This document shows positions 1-12,349 of a stretch of 64,000 nucleotides of DNA, in pieces. A model generated the notes under the pieces. The model searched no databases and had not been told where the DNA came from. It saw only the letters and a program-made list of their open reading frames with translations. The stretch is from assembly GCA_037074615.1 (NCBI GenBank), contig CM073546.1:8363501-8427500 (forward strand). Reading direction: 5' to 3'. Numbering within the stretch: the first letter of the stretch is position 1; each line of letters opens with the position of its first letter. The stretch is from Leucaena leucocephala. Its lineage: Eukaryota; Streptophyta; Magnoliopsida; Fabales; Fabaceae. A program made the translations under genes and the position numbers.

Positions 1-3000
1 GTAATTATAAAAAGTTTGAGGGATTTAAATATAATTTATCAAAATTTCAAGGGTAAAATTATAATTATGAAGTTAAGCCGAAAAATACCCAAAACTACCT
101 AGAAGCAGTTCAGCCCAAATTTTACTAGTAAAAAAAGAAAATTATTTTGATCAGTTTAACATAACACGAAATTTTGATTTGAGATCCTGATAGATTGATA
201 TAAATTTTTGAAGTTTAGAAAACTTAGTACAGTATCTTCTAAATCTCATAATTAGATGAAATTTTGTAGTAAATTCTTATAACTAATATGAGAATTTATA
301 AAACTAACAGAATTTAAAAAAGAGTTTTGTAAAAGTTTTAATAGAATTTAAAATAGAATAATATAGCCGATAAATACTTTTGGGTGAGATTTCTTGAGAA
401 TTAAGCCATAAAGGCATTAGGCCCATGTAGAGGGACAAGTTGGCATCCTAAATGCTTAGTAAGATATTTGAACAGTCATGTGGGCTAGTGTCCAGAGGAA
501 GCCTGAAAAATATGAAATTACAAAAAATGCCCCTATGTTGTAATAATGAACAAGAGATGAATGTAGGGCATTTTGGTGATTTGGATAGAATCAAAATACC
601 AAGAAAGGTACAAGGATGAATAATTAGAGTCAGTATATTCCCTTATAAGATATAAAGATGTGTGAAATGACAATTATGCCATTAGGGTTAATATAATGTA
701 AGATAGTGCACTAAGGGTATTCGGTCATTTTCTAAGGGATAGTAAGTAGGTAAATACTCAGTATAACAATGTCAATAGTAGAAAAAATCTAAACACTAGT
801 TTTCATGATAGAATACATATTCTAGAATATTATAAAAATTAGAAACGTAAAACAGTCTAATTTTTATGAAACTTATCGATCAATACCGGATTGGACTAAA
901 CTTTTTCCTATTAGTATTCCTCCATTTCTTATGCCAAATACATCCCCATATGATTTCATTCTAAGGTTTTGTTTGGTTCAACTTAGGGGAGGATAGGTTG
1001 GGTTAATGTAAGGGAAGGTAGGGAAGGGTAGGGGAGGTTATAGGTGTGAAGGTAGGGGATGAGAGATAATATTTTTTGTTTGGTTCAGAAGTGGAGGTGA
1101 GGGGATTTAATTAAAAGTTAACAAATATACCCTTATCTCTTTATTTAAATTTATTTGCTCCTTATTTACAATATTCATGTCAAATTATTATTTCTTAATT
1201 TAAGAATCTAAAAAATTATTTCATTTATATATATGATAAAATTAAAAAAATAAAAAATATGAGAACAAAAAAGCTTTAACTCATGAGGGTATAATTGAAA
1301 TATTAAAATAATATAAGGGGTAATTTTGTTAAGAATTGGTGAAAATTTTCTCTCCCCTCCAAAAACCTCCACTTTTGGAGGGAAAGTGAGCACATAAAGA
1401 CAAAATATTTTACCTCCCCTCCCCTCTATTTTTTCCAACTAAACACACTTATATCTTCTCTACCCTACCCTCATCTCTAAAAACTCCCAACCAAACAATG
1501 CCTAAAGCTTCTAGGGCAAGTTGATGGAAGGTGAATTTTAGACCATTAGATTAAATAGTACCTAAAGTAATTTTAGCCATCCATTTTCACCCAAACTTTT
1601 TTATATATTCCCCCTAAATCTGCAGCATCACATAAGGAAAAGGAGAACCATGGTGAGGTGCTGCCAAAATGAAATCTCAAGGCAAGACAAGGCAAATCCA
1701 AGAGCCAATCAAGTAAGGATCTAAGGTAAATTCTTCCTCCTATCTTTGTATTATGTTGTATGAAGATTTCCCTTGGATTTGGATGGTTGAAACACCATTT
1801 TTCTCTCCATATTAACTTCTGGATATGATCTAGAATTAAAGGGGAAATATGAATTTTAAGTCATGGAATGTTTACACAAGCTTAAACAAGCTAGAATTAA
1901 ATAGTTTGATGAGCTTAGAAAATCATATAATCTTGAGACCCTTTCTATCACTATTCATGCACCTGGTTAGGAGTTAGAATTTCATGATTTTGATGCTTCT
2001 AATGGTTTTAAAATAGAAAATTGTGTGGGATAAAGTAGAGAAACAAGTATTGAAAGTATTGGAATTAAATGAAGAATTTTTTGAAAATGTTGAAGGGTAC
2101 CACAGTTTCTATCCAATTCATAAGAAAGGAGTTTGATTTTCATAAATATAAGCTCTAATTTAGATTCCTAATGAAAAATTGCATGGAATTGACCTATGGA
2201 AGTAATTTTTTGAAAGATGGATAGAGAACCCTAACGTTAAAGTAAAGTGTTAAGATTTCAAGAAGGATAATCTTGAACATTGCTTGAGTTCATGGTCCTA
2301 ATAAATTATGTGATAAATATAAATGTGTTTATGAACTTGAAATATCCAATACAATTTTGGGAAGTGGTTGACCAAAAAGTATGCATGGTTGGAAGCTTAG
2401 GGAGCAAGTGCAAGAACAAGACATAAAGCTTATGTTTAAGGTAGTGGACTTACCTCTTTATGTGCTTAATGTGATATGCTTATGTGTTGACATGTATATT
2501 ATGATTGAATGATGTTTTGACATAATGAATGATGTTGAATATGTTATGAGTAACATGTTTCCCATGACCATGCATTTTTATACAAAGCATATAGCACAAT
2601 GGCATATCACTAAATGAAGAAAGTTTAATGAAATTACATATCATGTATTAGCATATGTCTTGCATATTTAAGTGATAATGTTTGCTACTGAGATTTTTCA
2701 AAATCTCAACCTCCCATAACCAACCATAATAGGTTATTTATTATGGAAGAATCATGCTTGATACATGAGCTAAGGAATGGAAGAGAAGAAGTAGACAAGT
2801 GATGGCATGTCATGTATGTTATTCTTTTTATGTAATATGCCATTATATATAAAGAAAAATTTATAAAATAATTATGGAATAATCCCATGATGTATATGAA
2901 TTTATGAGAGACCAAAGAGATGGTTTTATGCATGCTGGAACAATTATTGAGAATTAAAGAAAGGAAAACTAAAATGGTAAAAATGTAGGTCATGAAACAA

Positions 3001-3306
3001 TTAGGTTGTTGCTTCAGTTTGACCTAACAAATGAACGAATTGATTGGCAATTTAAATGTCAAGATTTATATTTTTTACTTAAAGAGAAATGAAAGAGTTT
3101 CAATTTGAAATTTGGAAAACCTCCATACAGTTTTTCTAGAATTAATTATGAATTTTTAAAGTTGTACTGTGAATCTAGAAATCACCAAATAAACAGTACT
3201 CAAAAGTCAAATTTAAAAATTTTAATTTTTGGGCTAAAGTAATTCTTCTGCTAGTTTAATATACTTCTGAATACATACTTTGAGAGGTTGAAAATAGGAT
3301 GTTTCA
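1..3306 (+). repeat. 5' LTR of Tekay-like gypsy element A (left end outside window)
   Basis: Most of this stretch aligns with the reverse complement of 21998-25081, the LTR of element B. Clear landmarks are the block around 500-900, the block at 1860-2100 and the last 300 bases. It ends in TTCA at 3306, followed by three bases and a degenerate primer-binding start TGGTA at 3310, the same spacing as in element B. By alignment with B, about 190 bases of the LTR lie to the left of the window. It carries a MITE at 967-1501 that B lacks. No host gene is seen here; the short reading frames are chance openings. Confidence 0.8.
967..1501. mobile_element. MITE-like TIR element inside LTR A
   Basis: The left end reads TTTTGTTTGGTTCAACTTAG and the right end, reverse-complemented, begins GCATTGTTTGGTTGGGAG, so both ends share TTGTTTGGTT. 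The flanks are ctaag (961-965) and ctaaa (1502-1506), a near-identical short duplication. The paralogous LTR of element B has the empty site, one copy of actaaggcttctaggg around 23980-23995 on the opposite strand. The body is G-rich on the left and C-rich on the right (GGGAGG / CCTCCC), a foldback-like layout. It has no coding capacity. The superfamily (hAT-like or other) is not decided. Confidence 0.7.
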
Positions 3307-3309
3307 TTT

Positions 3310-3848
3310 TGGTAAGAGTACTAAGGATAATTCTCAAATGCCTTTCATGCTCTTAAGTAGATTTTGAGTATACTAGTATATAATCAATGAAGACCACAAC
3401 AAATTAATCCAAATAGGGCCTGAAGATTCTGTTCATATAATCCATGAAAATTACAGGTGCATTCGTCAAAGCAAAAGGCATCACAAGAAATTCAAAATAG
3501 CTATAACGAAGTCTTGAAAGCAGTCTTTGAAATATCATATAATTTAATCATGACTTAGTGGTAGCTTAATCTCAAATCGACCTTAGAGAATAAACTTACT
3601 CTAACTAATTGATCTATCAGGGCATCAATTATGGGAAAAGGCTACTTATTCTTAATAGTAATCTTATTCAACTTCCTATAATTGATACATAATCGTATAC
3701 TGTCATCCTTCTTCTTAACAAATAACACTAGAGCACCCCGTAGTGAAATAATGGGCCAAATAAAACTCTTATCTAAAAGCTCTTCAATCTTCTTTAATTC
3801 AATCATCTTATTAAGAGCCATATGAAATGGGGCTTTGGATACTAGCAA
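3310..3848 (-). pseudogene. Ty3/gypsy reverse transcriptase fragment, inverted within element A
   Basis: Read on the minus strand this is the core of a chromovirus RT. It starts near the conserved SKAPF motif and passes LFVKKKDDSIRLCINYRKLN, PFPIIDALIDQL, KTAF, EFLVMPFAFTNAP and VVVFIDYILVYSKS. It ends at HLRIILSTL, hard against the LTR end. The catalytic FIDD is FIDY, and there are stops, so it is dead. The following RNase H and integrase of the same element lie on the plus strand from about 3856, so this 0.54-kb block is inverted relative to the rest. About 45 codons that normally join RT to the SFLGLAGYYRRF region are missing. Confidence 0.88.
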
Positions 3849-3855
3849 AGTTGAA

Positions 3856-5930
3856 GTGGTATTAAGCCAAGGAGAGTGACAGAGATTATAAATTTTCTAG
3901 GCTTAGCAGGGTATTATAGAAGATTTCAAATTGCCTTATCGTTAACTTAGAAGAACTAGCAATTTAAGTGGGATAAGAAGTATGAGGCCAGTTTTCAAGA
4001 GTTGAAGCTGAAGTTAACCACTACTCCTGTTTTTATCCTAGATCTAACTCATACCTATGTGGTCTATACTGATGCTAGTAAATAGGGTTTATGATGTGTG
4101 TTAATGCAGCAAGGTCAGGTAGTAGCCTACGTCTCTCGACAGTTAAAGCCACATGCAGAACATTATCCCACTCATGATCTAGAGCTTACAACGGTAGTCT
4201 ATACTCTTAAGATATGAAGACATTATTTGTATGGAGCTGCTATAGAATTGTACTATGACCACCGAAGCCTGAAGTATTTGCATGACCTAAAAGAATTAAA
4301 TATGACACAACAAAGATGATGGAATTGCTGAAAGATTATGACTTCCAGATTAAATACCATCGAAGAAAAGTAAATATTATAGTTGATGCTTTAAGCAAAA
4401 AAGTGGTGCATGTGGCAAGTATGATTATAAAAAAAATGAAACTAGTAGAAGATGTCAAAGATTGGACCCTTTATACCATATGCATATGATAGAGAATCTT
4501 TATGGAGGAGTGCAAGTTAGAACTTTCATGGAAGATGAGATCAAAGAAGCTCCAAGCATGATAAGCTCATAACAATTTTAGGATGGATTGCTACGATTTA
4601 GGGGAATACCATATATTCCTAATATAATGATATTAAGAGAGAAAATTTTAGATGAAGCACATAAAACCATATATATAGTACATCTAGATATGACCAAGAT
4701 GTATCATGATGTTAAAAGTTTATTTTGGTGGCCGGGATTAAAGAAGAATGTTATGGCTTATGTATCAAAATGCCTGACATGCCAGAAAGTAAAGATTGAA
4801 CATTAAAAGCCAGTAAGAAAATTGTAACCTTTAGATATTCCTTAGTGAAAATGGGACAATATTGCCATGGATTTTGTTGAAGGACTACTACCTATGACTC
4901 CAGTTAAGCATGACGCAATTTGGGTAGTAATTTATTGATTGACAAAGTCAGCTCATTTCCTGGAAATAAATAAGAGAGATTCTTTAGAAAAGATGGCAAA
5001 GTTGTATATAAAAGAGATTGTTAGACTTCATGGTGTCCTAAATCGTATCACGTTTCATAGAGCCCTATATTTACATCTAACTTATGGAGAGCCTTGTAAA
5101 AAGAAATGGACACTACTATCAGATTTAGCACAACCTATCATCCTCATATGGATGGTCAGTCAGAGAGAACAATCCAAACATTAGAATATATGCTAAGAGC
5201 TTGTGTTTTAGATTTCAAAGGGAGTTAGGATGTCTATTTGCCACTAATAGAATTTACGTATAACAATAGTTATTAAACTAGTATTTAGATGGCCCTATTT
5301 GAAGCACTATACGGACTGTGTAGATCTCATTATGTTGGTTAGAGTTAAGCGAGAGAAGAATATTTGGTTATGATATAGTAGATCAAACTACAGTACATAT
5401 TGACATGATCATAAAAAGATTATTGACAGCTCAAAGTAGATAGTAAAGTTATGTTGATGTCAGAAGAAAACTATTAGAGTTTAAAAAAGGAGAACATGTG
5501 TTTCTTAAGTTGACTCCAACCGTGAGAGCCAGACAATCAATCAAAGTGAAGAAGTTGCAACCTAAATACATAGGACCATTTCAAATTCTCACAAATATAG
5601 GATCAATGGCTTATAAGTTAACTCTTCCCCCAAATCTCAATGAGATACATGATGTATTTCATGTTTCTCAGTTAAAGAAGTATGTTCCAAACTCATCACG
5701 TGTGATTGAATAAGATGATGTCGCGTTACGGGATGACCTAACATATAGTTGGATCAGCACGAATTATTGATCGACAGGTTAAACAGCTACAAAATAAATA
5801 AATTTCTTTAGTCAAAGTGTTCTAAAAATGATTAACTGAGAATAAAGCGCATGGGAAGCAGAAGAAAGAATGAGGGAGATGTATCTTGAGTTATTTCTTT
5901 AGCATATATGTATTGTAAATTTTAAGGACA
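3856..5930 (+). pseudogene. Gypsy pol remnant: RNase H, integrase, chromodomain tail
   Basis: It opens with RRVTEIINFLGLAGYYRRF. The RNase H segment follows (VVYTDASK, CVLMQQGQVVAYVSRQLKPH, HDLELTTVVYTLK), then the integrase zinc finger at 4588-4806 (HxxxxxxH ... CLTCQK). The integrase core keeps AMDFVEGLLP and TKSAHFLEI but has lost the second catalytic Asp region (SDR). The Glu side survives as GQSERTIQTLEYMLRACVLD. The tail at 5498-5713 (KKLQPKYIGPFQIL, HDVFHVSQLKKYVP) and the WEAEERMREMYLELF end near 5850 mark the C-terminal region of a Tekay/Del-type chromovirus. Many stops and frameshifts are present. Typical ones are DASK-stop-GL-stop-CVL, as expected from CAG and GGA or TGG codons changed by C-to-T on either strand. 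Confidence 0.9.
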
Positions 5931-5941
5931 AAATTTATTTT

Positions 5942-5954
5942 AAGGGGAGAGAAA
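5942..5954 (+). other. Polypurine tract of gypsy element A
   Basis: The purine run AAGGGGAGAGAAA lies immediately before TGTCATTTCC, the start of the 3' LTR. This is the expected plus-strand priming site of an LTR retrotransposon. Confidence 0.8.
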
Positions 5955-6561
5955 TGTCATTTCCCTAATTTTCTTTTCTGATATATTTGTACAGTTTATA
6001 CGTAATATACGTGAGATTCTATAAGGAAAGTGTTGCAATTTAAGGAAGGAAAGGGATTAATTGGAGATAAAGTATAGAATGAGATAAAATGAGCAACTAG
6101 AGGCTGTGAGGTTCAAGTGCTAATTTCAAATAGTAAATGAATGAATTTTTCCATGAAATGTGTCAAGCTTTAAATCCATAGTGAACATGTTTCATTTGGA
6201 TAAGTGATCAAAGAGAAATAAATTTTTGAACATAAGGCAAGGAAACTGGAACTTCCAGATTTATCAAATAAACAATATTTTTCAACGAATAAACTAAATT
6301 CATTTAGAGAATGAAACCTCAGTTTTATATTTTTATTTTAAATTTCAATGAAAGAAATTTCATTAGAAATTAGAACCACTCTATTTTGATTTTTTTAGAT
6401 TTAATTATGAATTTTCAAAGTTGAGTCTATAATCTAGAATACCAAATGAACAGTACACAAGATTCATTTTCTTGAAAATTCATGTTTCTAAGTTAAAGAG
6501 ATATTTAATTTGTCCAAATTACTTCTAATTAAGTATAATTAAGGGTGAAAATAAGGATACA
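5955..6561 (+). repeat. 3' LTR of gypsy element A, internally deleted
   Basis: It starts TGTCATTTCC, matching the LTR start of element B (TGTCATATCC at 25081, minus strand), and ends GGATACA, matching the common LTR terminus of this family. It is only 607 bases against about 3.08 kb for B. From about 6090 to 6480 it aligns closely with B at 22100-22560 reverse-complemented, so the U3 interior has been lost between roughly 6000 and 6090. Confidence 0.75.
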
Positions 6562-6624
6562 AAAATTTTATAACTTTTGAAAAATCTAAAGATATTTAAA
6601 AAATTTAAAGAATAGAGTTTAGAA

Positions 6625-9074
6625 TGATATCACAGAAGGAAGAAGTTGAGGAAAGTTTGCATGAGTCACAATTTATACTAGATTAGTCTAATCCTCTTGA
6701 CCTATATCCAGTCCTCAGAGCTCCTTTCTTAGTGTTCTGCTATATTCCAAGATTTAGTGGGCTCTTGGTGTATCAGTACAATCAACGTGTGAATCCCTTA
6801 TACTCCCCCTTCCAACCCATACAATAATCCTAGTGAGAAGCCCTCTCACTCGCCCTTACACTGTAAGGTTACAATCTACTCAAGAGATCACACTTTTGAG
6901 CAATTTAGAATGGATAACATAATCACTTAAGCTTACTATCTAAGTTTCTCTCTTCTAATGAATATGTATACTTTGAACCAAAAGAAGAGAAACAGAGTAA
7001 AACAGAGACCTAATGAATATGATCGAAATGCATTGTAAACTTTTCTTGTTAAGTCTCCCAACTTCTTCAGCTTTCTCACTTTGGCTTCTTCTTTCTTTTA
7101 TACTCCGTCTTCATAATTATGTTAAAGTGTTGAAGTAGCCATTGTTAAATATAGTTGTTATTACTTATGTCTACATCACACTTTTTGCTCAGTGATCTTT
7201 TTCTTCAATTGATTATGTAAATAATCTTGAAACATGTTTTAGTAGTGATATATAATCAGTGTAAGCATATAATAAGTGTTTCCAAATGATTTAGTATTAA
7301 ATATTAAAATCTGATGAAGTATGGTTTAAAATGTCTTTTACAAACTGGCTTGACTTATCGAAGAGCTTATTTTAGAATACCTTTATCAAAAAGGTCTTCG
7401 ATAAATTGCTAAAGAATTGTATTTGAAATAGTTATAATCTTATTAAGCAATTGTTTGATAATCAGCATTATCAAAAAGAACTTCGATAAATCTTCAATAA
7501 ATTGTGAAAAGATAGTTCATGATTTATTGAATAGGTATTGGATAAATGTCCTTATCGAATAACTCTTTGAAAAATATTTTTTTAAAACAAATGCTTATAG
7601 ACTTACAAATATATTTCACAATACATCATTTATCGAAATGTTCTTCGATAAATAGATTCTTTGAATTACTTATCCATAAAACTTGAACTGCATTCTTTTC
7701 AAACAAACCTTAAAGATTTCTTTCATCTTTTCTCAAATCAAAATGATATTTAGAAATCATATCTCATAAGATCATTAAATTAGATTAATAATATCATTTA
7801 ACACAGTAGAGCAATTTCACAAGATATAAGATTATCATATCATTCAGAATAAAGTATGTCAACAATTCCACATTATAAGCTTGATGATCAAAATATACCA
7901 AAGCATGTTATGAGCTTATAATCATTCAACAAATAGGCTAAATAAAATCAGACTATGAACTTATGAAGGTTATCCATTCAATCAATTCTAAGTAATTCAT
8001 AAACTCATCAGAGTTATTCCAGGACTTATCAATTAGAGTTTTAACAGTTTAAGCTTCATAAAGAATCTTATCGAAGATCTCTTTAATAAATGACATGATT
8101 GAATAGTTCATCGATAAGAGCATAATGAATTAGATTCGAATCATTCATGAATAATCTAATCTTCATAATTTCAAGTCTAAACAAACTATAGAGATTCAGA
8201 TAAGTTAATTAAATATTATAGGAACTAAATCATGATCAAAACATTTCAATCCAATCATCATCAAAGGATTTATCAAATTAAAACTCTAGTGATTTGAATG
8301 TTGAAACATCTTTATCTTTTCTTTCATTTGACCTTATATAAATTTGTTACTTAAAATTCTAAAGATCAAATTAAGAAGAAAGTAAATAGATCACTTATAA
8401 AGATAAAAAAACTCAAACTCAGTGATCTTGAACAATTTCAAAAACATTTGTAATGATCAAATTTTAAACCTGTAAACCTTTTCAAATCTCTAATCATAAG
8501 ATTTTATAAAACATAATATCAAAAACAAATAGTGAAATATATGATAAATCATTTATCGGTGCTTTTGAAAAACTTACAAACTTGTATTTATTTAGCAAAT
8601 AATTATTTGATAACCCTTTATCAAATAGTCTTTCGATAAATGGGTTTATAAAAACAGAAGACCTTCTTTTGAAAATCAGAGTTGATTGATTGAATATCTT
8701 ATCAATAAATCTATTATTCACTCAACTCTGATAATTTTTTTCATAAACAAACTGAGTGTTTTTCAAAACTTATCGAAGGCTTATTCGATAAATCCACTTA
8801 TCAAATAGAGCTTCGAATAATTCTAGTTTCATAATAGTGTGACTCAATTTTTAAAGCTAAATATAATTGATTTATTGATAAGAAACCTTATTGGATAAGT
8901 GATCGCTAAATGCATTTTAGAAAATATACTTTCTTTCAAAAGTTCTTTATGATTTATCAAATAACTTATCGAACAACTGTCTTATCATAAGCTAATGCTC
9001 TATATCAATTTAGGGAAATACTTTTTGAAATTCTTTCTCAATTAATTATCATCATTAAAATATTATATATAACA
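6625..9074 (-). repeat. 3' LTR of Sirevirus-like copia element, rich in TTATCGAA/TTCGATAA motifs
   Basis: On the minus strand it starts TGTTATATAT right after a polypurine tract and ends near TGATATCA at 6625, where its sequence meets the gypsy A 3' LTR with a short gap. The minus-strand 3' part (6660-7130) has a leader-like low-AT segment typical of a copia R/U5 region. From about 7340 to 9000 there are many copies of the half-palindromes TTATCGAA and TTCGATAA, often 6-15 bases apart. The exact 3' boundary is inferred. Confidence 0.65.
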
Positions 9075-9088
9075 TTTCTCCCCTTTTC
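9075..9088 (-). other. Polypurine tract of copia element
   Basis: Minus-strand GAAAAGGGGAGAAA abuts the TGTTATATAT start of the LTR at 9074. Confidence 0.7.
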
Positions 9089-9350
9089 ATGATATCAAAA
9101 CTTAATTGATAATCTTTTTAAATTTTCAAATTGTATTTTTAATTATGCACTGATCAATGAGAAATCACATAAATTCAATCACAAACATAGAGAAATATAA
9201 CAAATTGCATGCATTTAGTTTAAAAATTCAACTACATCATAAACATACACCAAAAACGAAACAATTCCAATTCATCTCTCCCTCTTTTTCACATCTCTCA
9301 AAACTAGGTTCTAAAGTCCTAAAAATGGAACCTTGTGGATCGGGTAGGTT

Positions 9351-10824
9351 CTATGTGGATCTAAGGATTAAGATTGAAGGAGGAGTGGGATTAGGAGGAC
9401 CAGAAGAGATAAATGCCACTTGATTCTTTAATTCAGTCACTTCTTGTCTCAGGAATTGGATGGCATGTGTCTGCAACACAATTATTTCAAGAAAATGAGT
9501 TGAATGAGTCTTGATGGCATAAATTTCTTTTTTGACCTCTGAGACCATCTTATTTTCCAAAGATTGGCCAAACTCTTTGAGTAGCTAAAAAAAGTTAGGT
9601 TCAGAGAGAGATGGCTTCATACTTTCCTTAACTTGAGCAAGCATATATTCTTTAAAATTTTTAAGCTCTTGTTATGCCGATGATGCATAGCTACTTGAGC
9701 AAAAGAAGGTACAATAGAAGGAGCAGTAGGAGTAGCTGATGATTCAGTTTTATATTGCATAGGCTTCTTTCCTTTTTGTGGCTTCTTTCCTCCATCATTT
9801 AGTGGCAGTGAAATCCTCATGCGATGAATTTGCTCAGCTCTAAATCTAGGAACCTTTACTTTCTTTTCCCCTTTTTCCAGATACTCTATGTTGTAGTGTT
9901 AAAGGATGAGAGAAATTAGTTGGGGATAGGGCATATGAGTAGTGTTGGATTTTGAAAAATAAAAGTTCCTTATCTCATTGTAGATCAATTTCCTAATGTT
10001 GATCCTCTTTCCCCACTAATTATCCTAGCCAGCAGTCGGTAATCTTCTTAAGCCATGTAGGTGAAGCTTCTTAACTTATTGACAATACTTCTCAAGTAAA
10101 TATAGTAGATTATCCTATGATAATCACACATGTGCTTTAGCACAAATTTCAGTTTACACAATAAGTTATCCTTCACCATCTGAATCTCATAAATCTACCT
10201 CATAGATAATTCTGGCCTCTTCTCATAGTTTGTGGTTTTCAACATCAAGTTGATCATATTTGAATCTAGTCTCATTTCCCTTCCTTTTAATACAGTGATC
10301 AGATGGCTATTCAGCAACTCACAATTATCTCCTACCTTATCAATCACTCTTATATTGTAGTAGAATCTTCTCACTACTTATGGACAATAAGAATGATTTA
10401 CTCCTAACTAGTTTTTGTAATGCATCATAGGATTACTAAAATATAACTTAGTCTTGTCGTTGTACTTTAGATAGTCCAAGTCCATAACAATGACAGGACA
10501 TAAATCCCTACAGGCAAAATCTAACTTAAGTCTCCCTTTATCTACCTCTTGATCCAGATTGCCAGAAAGAAATGGTAGAGAAGCAAAATATGAAGGAGAA
10601 GATCCAGAATTATCTTGAGGGTACATCTTATTCTTTCTCTTTCTTCTTGAACCATGTTAAGGCCTTTGCTGCATTGGACTATGCATTTGTGCCTGTGGTG
10701 CAAAGGAAGAAGTCACATTATTTGAAGATTTCTTATCCTTTATTGCCTTGGATTTTGAAGGACTTCCTCTTTTATTTTATTTTCCTTTTTCTAACCCAAC
10801 TTTTAGGACCTTGGTTCTCACCAT
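9351..10824 (-). pseudogene. Envelope-like ORF of Sirevirus-like copia element (putative plant transposon protein domain)
   Basis: A minus-strand reading region begins with MVRTK at 10824 and a lysine- and arginine-rich segment. It continues through SYFASLPFLSGNLDQEVDKG, VRRFYYNIRVI and NSHLI. It ends in a coiled-coil segment (FLRQEVTELKNQVAF) with a stop at 9351. The same order, including VRKFFYNMEIF and EVTDVKN, recurs in the plus-strand element at 39852-43986. Both therefore represent the extra 3' ORF found between pol and the 3' LTR in many Sireviruses. Several stops and frameshifts break it. No function is proved for this ORF; the name envelope-like is by position only. Confidence 0.7.
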
Positions 10825-10979
10825 TTCATGATTGAAAGTATATCGAACAAACAAGGTTTCACAATGACAAGGGAGTAGGTTTGGAATTTTGGATGGAAGT
10901 ATGCTTTGGAATATTCGCTAAATAGGTTTGGACAATTTTAATTACCGAATGGAAGTTATGGGAACGGTTATAGGATTTG

Positions 10980-11595
10980 GGTTGAGAGAATTAGAAGGAT
11001 TTTTTGAAAAGGGATTCAATAAATTGAAACAGTAACAATCATAATTTCACTAAATAACACATAATTTATCAATAAGTCCTTCTGTAAGTACCTCATTCGA
11101 GGTGTTTATTGATAAATCTTCACATAACAGTAATAAATTTATCGAATGGCTTTTCGATAAGTCTCCTTATTGAATAGTTGTTTGATAAATAATGAAATTT
11201 TTCACACCAATCATACAAGATTTATTGATGAATCATTTGAAAAGTCTCTTTATCAAATTGTTATTTGAAAAAAAACTTCAGTCATTTTTCAAAAATGCTT
11301 TATTTATCGAATAGCTTTTCAATAAGTAGCATTATCGATAAGTTATTCGATAAATTTCAACGCTTTTTCACAAATTTTATTGAATAACTTTTGGATAGAT
11401 GTTATTTTTGATGAAATTATCGATGAAAAGCAACACATAATACTTTGCAAAAAAAATTTAAAACAATTTATTCTTATCGAAAACATATTTGATATATTAT
11501 TTTATTTAAATGTTCAAAAATATTTAGCTTATCAAAACACATATTTTGTTTTATGTTTATCGAAGATTTTATCGATAAGAGCCTTTATTGATGAC
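10980..11595. repeat. Pol-env spacer with dispersed TTATCGAA/TTCGATAA motifs
   Basis: AT-rich DNA on the 5' side of the envelope-like gene carries the same short motifs as the LTR at 6625-9074, for example near 11145, 11305, 11345, 11475 and 11560, several of them arranged as facing half-palindromes. It is cut at 11611 by the LINE insertion. Confidence 0.6.
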
Positions 11596-11635
11596 TTCTT
11601 TGATATGTTCAACAACAACAACAAGCCTTATCCCA

Positions 11636-11968
11636 TTAAATGGGGTCGGCTACATGGATCATACGACGCCATTTTACTCTATCAAAAACTAAATCCTTAG
11701 ATAGGTTATTGACCAGGAGATCCCGTTCAATGACTTCTTTGAGCGTTCTCTTTGGCCTTCCTCTACCCCTTTTAACCGGTGTCCATACTATTTGATCCAC
11801 CCTCTTCACTGGCGTATCTATTGACCTTCTTTGCACGTGTTCAAACCACCTAAGACAGTTCTCTACCATTTTCTCTTCAATAGGTGCCACTCCAACTCTT
11901 CCCCGTATATGTTTATTACGAATCTTATCTTTTCTTATATGCCCACACATCCATCTCAGCATCCTCAT
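11636..11968 (-). pseudogene. RTE LINE C-terminal domain
   Basis: It begins MRMLRWMCGHIRKDKIRN and holds HVQRR, RGRGRPKRTLKEVIERDL and DRVKWRRMIHVADPI, the standard C-terminal tail of plant RTE proteins. It is intact in itself but separated from the RT by stops. Confidence 0.93.
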
Positions 11969-12349
11969 CTCAGCTACCCCAACTTTATGCTCTTGCTATC
12001 CTTTTAAAGCCCAGCATTCACTTCCATAAAGCATTGCTGGTCTTATAGCAGTCCGATAAAACTTTCCTTTTACTTTATTTAGTACTTTTCGATCACATAT
12101 AACCCTAGTAGCTTTTCTTCATTTAAACCACCCCGGCTTGAATTCTATGATTAACATCCTCCAAAATTTTACCGTCCTTCTGTATCATTGATCCCAAATA
12201 TTTGAATTTATCTATTTGTGGAATAATTTGATTTCCCAATCTGACCTCCAAGTTACTTCTAACTTGTCTCTTATCAAAATTACAATGCATATATTCAGTC
12301 TTACTTCTACTTAGACGAAAACCCTTCAACTCTAAAGTACTTCTCCATA

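Noticed and set aside
7340..9060. Possible CRISPR-like array from regularly recurring TTCGATAA
   Set aside because: Motifs are 8 bases, in both orientations and irregularly spaced; the DNA is a plant LTR.
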